From Lathyrus oleraceus (taxonomy: Eukaryota > Streptophyta > Magnoliopsida > Fabales > Fabaceae): a stretch of DNA of 64,000 nt. Position 1 is the stretch's first letter. Every line of letters begins with the position of its first letter. Location of the stretch: assembly GCF_024323335.1 (NCBI RefSeq), contig NC_066584.1, positions 273,273,618-273,337,617 on the forward strand, in the 5' to 3' direction. The notes beneath the pieces were generated by a model. That model did not search any database, had not been told where the DNA came from, and was given only the letters and a program-made list of their open reading frames with translations. This document shows positions 57,585 to 64,000 of the stretch, piece by piece. The position numbers and the translations under genes are program-made.

Positions 57585-59266
57585 GCTGCCCCTGTTCAAT
57601 TTTCTGAAACCTGAGGAGTTAGATTGGCCTGTGTGCCATTCGTGACTTGGAAGGTTGAAGGGGATTGAACACAAAAGCCCAAAAATTTGCACTCGCCGGT
57701 GCGTAAAGTAACACTGATGACTGGTTGTATATGCTTAAGTGGGCTTGAAGATGCCACTTGGAAGAACTGGAGATGGGCTTATAGATGCCATCCATAATAT
57801 CAAGAGGTGATAATATCTTGATGTTGATACTGGATATCAGTACTAGGTCTTTGTATAGGTCGTCTCTGAATCGTATCTAAGAACATACTTTTAATTTAAG
57901 TGTCAGAACCAAATCTTCGTGGTGATTTCTTTCTGAATTAAGTATCAGCACTAGACCTTTGTATAGATCGTCTCTGAACTGTTTTGAATTGTTGAATAGA
58001 CCAGTAGAAATAAATCTTCGTGATGATTATCTCTTCTGGAAATATCCTGGACTAGGGAATAGATCTTCGTATAGACCGTTTGCCTACTATCCAAGGACAC
58101 CTTGAGTAATGATTAAGTATCAGCACTAGATCTTCGTATAGATCGTTTCTGACCTGTTGTGAATTGTTGATAGTATTTTATCTGTATATAACCATCCTGC
58201 AAGGAAAAGGTTAGTTTATGCAATATGTATGCATGCATGGCATGGTGCATCTAAGTAAATGTATTATGCACTTATGGATATGCCATGGTATGATGTAAAT
58301 GATGTATGTATGAATCATGCGGCCTGAAGCGTCCGGATATCTTTGTATAACAACTGCTGGCTAGGGAAAATAAATCCCGATTCGTTGCGGAAGAATATGA
58401 GGAACTCGTTCCCGTCTTGTTTGATAGTATAGTATTTGTCACTTCCCGTATTCGTTCGCCGTACTTCTATTGAAGGAATAAGTTCCTGAGTATCCCGACT
58501 GAGGATAAAAGAGATGGACATAAATTCAAGGGGAGACGTAATTCGAAGCATCTATAAAGATAGATTTGCTCTACTGGGGATTTGTAGTGGGGATGAACCG
58601 GCGAAGCTTCGTTGAACTACTACCCTCGTTCGTCCTTAGTAAATACTATTACTGCATTTTATGCATTTCTGGTAAACATCAATCGTATTCAAAAGCATAC
58701 ATACATTCAAACACAACCAATGGACGTTTTCGCTTATGTAAATAGAGTAAAAGTAAATCTGGATTCAAAGATGAAATTTTATTTATATCACAAAGTGACT
58801 TATACATAGGCAAGTTTGTACAAGGAGACAGAAATCCTAGTAAGAGGAATTCGTCGTAAATTTTTTATAAAACAAAGAAAACAGCTATGTGAAAAATGAT
58901 CCTATTGAGTTTCAATTCTACTATTGCCATTATCTTCAAATATCTCATCTTCTGCTGTTGAGACAGAAACGATTGGATTGATCTTTATCTGTTTGAACTT
59001 GATTTAGGTAGCACCATCAGTTGAAGTTACATGAGTGATCCAAACGAGACATAGTCACACGCTTTAATCCCTAACTTTTGCCTGGATTGCCCTTTCAGGT
59101 TTTCAATCCACCGGGATACCCTTTTTTGCCCAAGCCGCCTTTTCAGGTTTTCGACTTGCCGGGTGTACATTTTTTTTATATATATCCCTAATTTTTGCCC
59201 GAACCCTTTTGGTTTGCCGGGATGCCCTTATTTTTGCCTAGGCCAGTCAACCTAGCGGGTCTCTTT
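57585..59266 (-). other. 3' noncoding region of the Ogre derivative
   Basis: No gene. Two repeat textures are visible. 57835-58165 has three diverged units of the type tatcagtactagrtcttygtatagrtcgtctctgaa. 59070-59265 has several units of tttttgcc(c/t) ... caggttttc(a/g)a(t/c) ... ccgg(g)(a/t) type. Both lie between the integrase stop and the LTR. Confidence 0.65.
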
Positions 59267-59906
59267 TTAGGCGTAGTATTTTTTAACTATGTCTGCATTT
59301 ACAGGCTGTGGAAAGTCTTCACAATCCATAGTAGTAAGCATCATGGCACCTCCTGAGAATACTCTTTTGACCACAAATGGTCCTTCATATGTAGGAGTCC
59401 ACTTGCCCCTAGGATCACCCTGTGGTAGTATGATACGCTTGATTACCAAGTCACCAGCCTGATATACCTTTGGCTTAACCTTCTTATTGAAAGCTTTGAT
59501 CATCCGTTTCTGGTACATCTGACCATGACAAACAGCTGCCAACCTCTTCTCATCAATCAAATTTATCTGGTCGAGTCGAGTCTGAATCCACTCATCTTCA
59601 TCCAAGCCTGCATCCTTCATGATTCTTAGAGAGGGAATCTGAACTTCCACTGGTAACACGGCTTCCATTCCGTAAACCAAAGAGAAAGGAGTTGCCCCTG
59701 TCAAAGTGCGTACTGAAGTGCGATAACCATGAAGAGCAAAGGGTAACATCTCATGCCAGTCTTTATATGTTACTGTCATCTTTTGTATGATCTTCTTAAT
59801 ATTCTTATTAGCAGCCTCCACGGCGCCATTCATCTTTGGCCGGTACGGAGAAGAGTTATGGTGTTTTATTTTGAACTGCGTGCAGAGTTCAACAATCATC
59901 TTGTTG
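59267..59906 (-). pseudogene. Ogre integrase, C-terminal half
   Basis: 210 open codons from 59899 to TAG/TAA near 59267. It starts inside the integrase core. The third catalytic Glu region is present (HNSSPYRPKMNGAVEAANKNIKKII), and the SPYRPKMNGAVE form is typical of Ogre. The GYRTSVRTLTGATPFSLVYG motif and a C-terminal chromatin-type tail (GDLVIKRI, GPFVVKRVFSGGAMML) follow. The zinc-finger domain and first two catalytic Asp residues are missing, removed by the deletion joined at about 59907. Confidence 0.88.
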
Positions 59907-60290
59907 TTCTTCCGGAGAGAGCAGGTTTCTCAGATGTATATTTGATAAGATCCATCTTAGAAATCAATAAAGTGGTATGATTCAACATATACTATCTTAG
60001 TCGGCGAGCAGCCTAAGCCAAAGCATAGCAAGCTTTCTCGAGCTGGGAGTATCTTGTTTCACAGTCGGTACCTTTTGCTAAGGTAGTATATTGCATGCTC
60101 TTTTCGACCAGACTCGTCATGTTGCCCCAATACACACCCTATTGAATTTTCTAACACGGTCAAATACATGATTAGAGGTCTTCCTTCAACTGGTGGCATC
60201 AGATTTATAGGTTCTTGGAGATACTTCTTGATTTTGTCAAAAGCTTATTGACATTCATCATTCCATATCATCTCTTGATTTTTCCAGCGA
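59907..60290 (-). pseudogene. Ogre RT connection/RNase H fragment between two deletions
   Basis: On - it reads as the end of RT and start of RNase H (AFDKIKKYLQ, PPVEGRPLIMYLTV, SIGCVLGQHDESG, AIYYLSK, then ISKMDLIKYISEKPALSGR) with a frameshift near 60080 and stops. Its left and right neighbours are not its natural ones. At about 60290 an N-terminal RT segment (NYVEVFAGK) is joined to it. At about 59907 it is joined to the middle of integrase. The polymerase active site is therefore absent. Confidence 0.8.
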
Positions 60291-60580
60291 ATACCTCTAC
60301 ATAGTTACGTAACATCCGACTCAATCTTTCTTTGACACTGTTTTCCAAGCCTGCTCCTATTTTGACTTCTTTCTTGTCTACTTCAGTACCCAGATTTACA
60401 ACCTCAATTGATTCCTCATGCGGCTGTGTAACTTTCTCTTCTTGTTGTAATAACCTAGCAAGCTCTACAGGTACTTCACAATCTTCATCCTTTCCATCTT
60501 CAGCTTGATAGATCGGATTCTCGAAATTATAATTGGCAATAGTAGAACTGTTATCAACAGGATCCAGAGTGGATGAGGAT
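60291..60580 (-). pseudogene. Ogre pol exon, N-terminal end of RT
   Basis: Begins (on -) directly after the probable splice acceptor, with RSSSTLDPVDNSSTIANYNFENPIYQ-type sequence, then acidic residues, then EVKIGAGLENSVKERLSRMLRNYVEVF, matching the same region of the neighbouring Ogre relic at 53900. It stops at the deletion join. The frame is open. Confidence 0.8.
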
Positions 60581-60735
60581 CTGCATTTTAGTGATGTGGG
60601 TGTGTGTAAGAACACATAGCTGATGAAAATAAAATAAAAGAAAAACAAAGAGCCCAATATTTACGAAAACGAAACGTCCATTGATTTTTATTGAATGAAG
60701 TATGCAAATGAAATGACATCCCGAAACAAGCATAC
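60581..60735 (-). promoter_or_regulatory. Probable conserved Ogre intron
   Basis: Between the protease stop (60790) and the RT exon. The acceptor side on - is pyrimidine-rich (tgtgttcttacacacacccacatc) and ends aaaatgcag at 60581. A donor-like ATG/GTATGC sits at 60735. Ogre elements are known to have an intron separating gag-pro from RT. The acceptor is well supported by comparison with 54128; the donor is a guess. Confidence 0.6.
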
Positions 60736-60789
60736 CATTGTGCCCCGGGTAAGGCACAAGGCTTAAAAATAACAACGCAGTAATAGTAT

Positions 60790-62337
60790 TTACTCCTGAC
60801 TAAAGGAGATAGGAATAACGTCTTCAGTCTTCCAATTGTTGAGCCCATCACCCACAGTAGGAAAAATCCAGTTATCCAGATTGTAGTCTTCATTATAGTC
60901 ACCCACAACATTGATTTGATCTTTCATGTTCCCTTGATTGGTGATACGAACAGCACGAGCACGACGAACAACCTTCTGGGACTCTGCAGTGAAACCCAAA
61001 CCAAACTTGTCAGACTTGTAAGGAATGTCGGGAAGCTGACCCCAAATAGTACAACCACCTTCTTCAACCACAGCTCTAGCATCTTTGAGGGAAGCCATTG
61101 TAGGAGGTACTCTGGTAACCACAGGAACTCTTTTAACCACAAGAGGAGCTTCAGTAGCGGGAACGACCCAAGGAACTACTTCAAATGTCTGGCAAGGAGT
61201 CTCAACATATTCACCTTCCACTTCAACATACTTAAATGTATTCACATGACTGACCATATATTCTTCCTCTCCATAAACAGTTACGATCTTTCCCTTCACT
61301 GGATATCTCAACTTCTGATGTAGAGTGGAGGTCACAGCACCTGCCCCGTGGATCCAGGGGCGCCCAAGCAAACAAGAGTACGCAGGACGAATATCCATTA
61401 CATAGAAGGTAGAATCGAAGACTTGAGAGCCTACTTTGATCGGGAGATCTATTTCTCCATGCACCACTCTTCTTGAACCATCAAAGGCTCTCACCACTAT
61501 ATTACTTGATCTTAACACAGCATCTTCAGGACTGAGCTTGTTCAGAACCTCTTTGGGAAGTACATTCAATGAAGAGCCATTGTCTATCAACACATGAGAC
61601 AAGGTAGTGCCCCTACATTCAATGGAGATATGTAAAGCTCTGTTATGGTTTCTTTTGGCAGGAGTCAAGTCAGCATCAGAAAAACCTAACCCATTATCAT
61701 AAGTTAGATGTGCAACACAATTTTCAAATTGATCCACAGAAATTTCATTTGGTACATGAGCAGTCCTTAAGAATTTGATCAAGGCTTTAGCATGAGCCTC
61801 AGAACACAGCAACAAAGACAACATGGAAATTTTGGAGGGAGTATGCCCCAACTGGTCAACAATATCATAATCACTCTTACGAATGATCTTCAGCACTTCT
61901 TCCATCTGTTTAGAGAGATTTTCAGCAGTCGGTGCTTCAGCTTGCACAGGTTCAACCACAGGACCTTTGCCTCGAGCATCAGTACTTGGCTCAGAAGTGG
62001 AGGTAGTAGTTGGAAGAACTGTATTTTTTGAGGTAGCTGGAGGAGAGAAAATTCTTCCACTTCTGGTGATCTTACTAGATCCAGCAATATTATCAACATC
62101 AAGGTTATCATCAGTAACAGGTGTATCAGTCAAAGGTTCCTGCTTAACACCATGGATATAAACATCAGAACCGTAATTCCAGGGTATAGCTTTATCAGAA
62201 GTATAAGGAATAGGGCCAGGAGTGGTAATAATCATGGGAGGCATTCTAACTTCAGCAACAGTCTTCACCAGGCCTTCAGCAGTAATTTTGATAGGACCCT
62301 TGGAAGTGATCTTGACAGTCTGTTCAAGAGCCATTTC
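60790..62337 (-). CDS. Ogre protease ORF with gag core missing
   Basis: An open frame of up to 546 codons; I prefer ATG near 62332 (MALEQTVKITSK), just after a tttatttcagcag stretch. The first 200 residues are the linker that normally follows gag, with a SGRIFSPP motif and low-complexity Thr/Pro/Ser. A KSDYDIVDQLGHTPSKISMLSLL segment, very conserved in Ogre, follows. The retropepsin domain is near residues 265-380, with HVLIDNGSSLNVLP and the flap/strand motif SCLLGRPWIHGAGAVTSTLH. The active triplet is DNG rather than DTG/DSG, so activity is doubtful. It ends PISFSQE before the intron. The absent gag core means it cannot build particles. Confidence 0.85.
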   Translation of the reverse strand, partial: EMALEQTVKITSKGPIKITAEGLVKTVAEVRMPPMIITTPGPIPYTSDKAIPWNYGSDVYIHGVKQEPLTDTPVTDDNLDVDNIAGSSKITRSGRIFSPPATSKNTVLPTTTSTSEPSTDARGKGPVVEPVQAEAPTAENLSKQMEEVLKIIRKSDYDIVDQLGHTPSKISMLSLLLCSEAHAKALIKFLRTAHVPNEISVDQFENCVAHLTYDNGLGFSDADLTPAKRNHNRALHISIECRGTTLSHVLIDNGSSLNVLPKEVLNKLSPEDAVLRSSNIVVRAFDGSRRVVHGEIDLPIKVGSQVFDSTFYVMDIRPAYSCLLGRPWIHGAGAVTSTLHQKLRYPVKGKIVTVYGEEEYMVSHVNTFKYVEVEGEYVETPCQTFEVVPWVVPATEAPLVVKRVPVVTRVPPTMASLKDARAVVEEGGCTIWGQLPDIPYKSDKFGLGFTAESQKVVRRARAVRITNQGNMKDQINVVGDYNEDYNLDNWIFPTVGDGLNNWKTEDVIPISFSQE

Positions 62338-62543
62338 TGCTGAAATAAACAGCGAGAAGATAAGATACCTGTTCATAAGAAACCTGTGATGCAATAATAT
62401 GGTATGTAGATGCTTATGCAATGTTTTCAAGGACCGTAGGATTTAAATTTGTTTAAACCACCAAAAAGTAAACTTTTATTAGTAATAAACTTGTTTGCCC
62501 CTTGGGCTTACAATAAAATGAAATGAATACAAAAAATGGGGTT
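62338..62543 (-). other. Spacer between Ogre ORF1 and protease; gag lost here
   Basis: About 200 bp with no gag sequence. On - it ends tctcgctgtttatttcagcag, which looks like a splice acceptor. Whether gag was removed by deletion or by insertion of a spliced copy cannot be told from here. Confidence 0.55.
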
Positions 62544-63876
62544 TTAAGTCTCCCATGGACGTTTCCTCTTTGTGTTGAGGTATGATTTGAGATTCCGCTC
62601 CTCGTGAAGTTGTTTTGTTAGCTCCAGGATTCTTTCCTGACTTGTCTTGTAATGAGTCTCAAAAGTATCTTTTTGCTCCTTCAACTGGATCCAGGACCTC
62701 TGTAACTCTTCCATGTCAGTGGGCATGTCTGGATGAAGAATGATGTAAGAAGTATCTCCTTCAGCAACAGGCTCCATGGTAACTGGCAGGATAGCAGGAT
62801 ATGGCATCATAAGAGTCTGAGCACGAGATCGTACCCATCTGAGATATGGTTCCATAGGAATAGTGTACTTGGGTTCCAGAGTCTTGTTGTCAACCTTGTT
62901 CACTTTACCCCATGCTCGTATGAACCTTTGACGGTAACCTTGAAGATCGTTGTCGTAGTCGAACACAATACCCTGAATAAGCATGTCATGAGGACCATCA
63001 GTCCGAGCGTAACCAAACTGACGTAGAGCTAAAGAAGGGTTGTAGGTAATGCCCCCTCTTATGCCAAGGAGTGGCACATTAGGGAACTCCCCACAACGGT
63101 CAATGATGGTAACATTCTCCATAGATCTAGAGCACCAATGAATATCTGAATGAGAAAGTGACATAATCCTCTTGGACCACCTGAACCCTTGTTCATTCTT
63201 CATCACTGATCGAGGAAGGTGAGAAATAAACCACCTAGATAATATAGGTATGCAACACATCAGAGTTCCTCGTGCCTTCGTAGTACAGGTATGAAGAGAG
63301 TGTAAGATGTCTCCAAGTAATGTAGGCACTGGATTGCGAGTCAGAAATATGTTGATGGCGTGTACGTCTATGAACTGGTCTGGATTGGGGAACAATACTA
63401 AGCCATAAATCAATAGGGCTAAGATCTCCTCAAAAGTATCATAACTCATAGCCTTCAGGAATACTTGAGCTTTCTCCACCAATACCTTAGCAAGAATACC
63501 CTTAACTCCACTCCTTGTTTCTAGGACAATGTCTGATTTCTTTAAATGTAAGGCTGCAGCAATGACTTCAGGTTTAGGCTCTTTTTCCAAGCCTGTGAAG
63601 GGTTTCTGATCAAGAATAGGTATACCCAGAAGCTTGGAGAACTCTTCCATTGTAGGAACCAGCTGATAGTCGGGAAATGTGAAGCAATGATGTTTAAGTC
63701 AAAAAACTGAAACAGGATACTCATCATGTCTTCATTGAACCCTGAAGTGACTAGATCCAGTAGGTGATCATGCCTCTTGATGAACTGGGAGTTTTCAGAA
63801 ACTTGAGAGACCAATTCCTTAAGCTTAGGAGGTATTCCTACAAAGTTGATCCGGATAGTATTCCTGCGAGCAGAAG
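62544..63876 (-). pseudogene. Ogre ORF1 (protein of unknown function ahead of gag)
   Basis: Read on - from ATG near 63878 (MASARRNTIRINFVG). After about 62 codons one missing base near 63690-63696 shifts the frame, and the remainder stays open for 368 codons from 63650 to TGA near 62544. The sequence is of the plant mobile-domain-like type found as ORF1 in Ogre and annotated as DUF7745 in legumes: FTFPDYQLVPTMEEFSKLLG at the shift, CIPILSRWFISHLPRSV in the middle, a TPEYLRW-like PYLRWVRSRAQ near the end, and a C-terminal coiled-coil stretch (LKEQKDTFETHYKTSQERILELTKQLHEE). Function is unknown. One indel separates it from an intact gene. Confidence 0.82.
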
Positions 63877-63878
63877 CC

Positions 63879-64000
63879 ATGACCTGCAATAAAGATAAAT
63901 CCTTTGGTCCTTGAAATGGTTAGTGAAAATGCTATGCTTATGATGCATGATGATGCTATGATGTTATGCTCAATCACAAACATGTGGCACACACAAACAA
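63879..64000 (-). other. Sequence upstream of Ogre ORF1, to the window edge
   Basis: Noncoding, with repeated atgatgcatgatgatgctatgatg words. The element's leader, primer site and 5' LTR lie beyond the window. Confidence 0.6.

Larger units (their letters stand above)
54591..64000 (-). mobile_element. Ogre-type Ty3/gypsy element, internally deleted, running off the right edge
   Basis: On -, from the right edge: ORF1, a gap where gag should be, protease, a probable intron, RT start, a fragment of connection/RNase H, integrase C-terminal half, a 3' noncoding region, and then the 3' LTR (57584 down to 54591). An ORF ahead of gag, the protease-RT intron and multi-kilobase LTRs are the defining set for Ogre. 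Internal joins at about 60290 and 59907 remove the RT core and then the rest of RNase H with the integrase N-terminus. It is inserted into another Ogre relic (51994-54590). The 5' LTR and second duplication are outside the window; the candidate 5-bp flank is gtatt (54586-54590). Confidence 0.85.

Overview
The window looks like an intergenic block of a large plant genome made almost entirely of nested LTR retrotransposons. No host protein-coding gene was recognised. The mix of Ogre/Tat-type and Athila-type Ty3/gypsy elements, plus a small Copia element, points to a legume, probably of the pea/vetch/lentil group (inference from family content, not a species call). Base composition is AT-rich with long (TA)n runs, and nearly all coding regions are broken by nonsense changes, frameshifts or internal deletions.

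Layout. 1-1640: tail of an Ogre/Tat-like LTR. 1641-2880: unassigned. 2881-4624 and 28631-34548: two halves of one long Ogre/Tat-like LTR, split by a 24-kb insertion. 4625-28630: a minus-strand Athila-like element with 1.4-kb LTRs, tRNA-Asp primer site, gag-pol, an Athila-type ORF in the env position, and 5-bp target duplication CTGCA. Its gag is itself interrupted at 14480-26923 by a plus-strand non-autonomous relative that carries only gag and protease. That relative exists as LTR-internal-LTR-internal-LTR, the whole array flanked by a single 5-bp duplication TCTTT.

34549-36060: 3' end and LTR of another Athila/Tat-like relic, containing a decayed tRNA-Asp-like sequence. 36270-40260: decayed Tat/Retand-like gag-pol. 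40278-40421: (TA)n. About 40560-41290: an LTR of the same type followed by a decayed primer site and a gag. That gag is split at 42254-45804 by a 3.55-kb Copia element (duplication TTGTT) whose reverse transcriptase and RNase H have been removed by an in-frame deletion. 46370-51990: AT-rich sequence, an LTR-end fragment, inverted repeats resembling DNA-transposon subterminal regions, and LTR-like debris with a (GA)n run. 51994-54590: minus-strand Ogre pol relic. 54591 to beyond the right edge: a minus-strand Ogre derivative with a 2994-bp LTR, extra ORF1, protease and a probable conserved intron, but lacking the gag core, the RT core and the N-terminal half of integrase.

How the parts relate. 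The non-autonomous Athila relative shares with the element it landed in the tRNA-Asp primer site, the terminal LTR bases, the gag/protease family, the last codons of integrase, a palindrome-plus-hairpin immediately after the integrase stop, and the 3' noncoding region. That is the pattern expected of a defective element mobilised by an autonomous relative. The most notable structures are the three-LTR array, the conserved palindrome/hairpin after pol, the repeated ACACGG/CCGTGT inverted repeats in LTRs and 3' regions, heat-shock-element-like motifs in the Copia LTR, and the retained Ogre intron acceptor.
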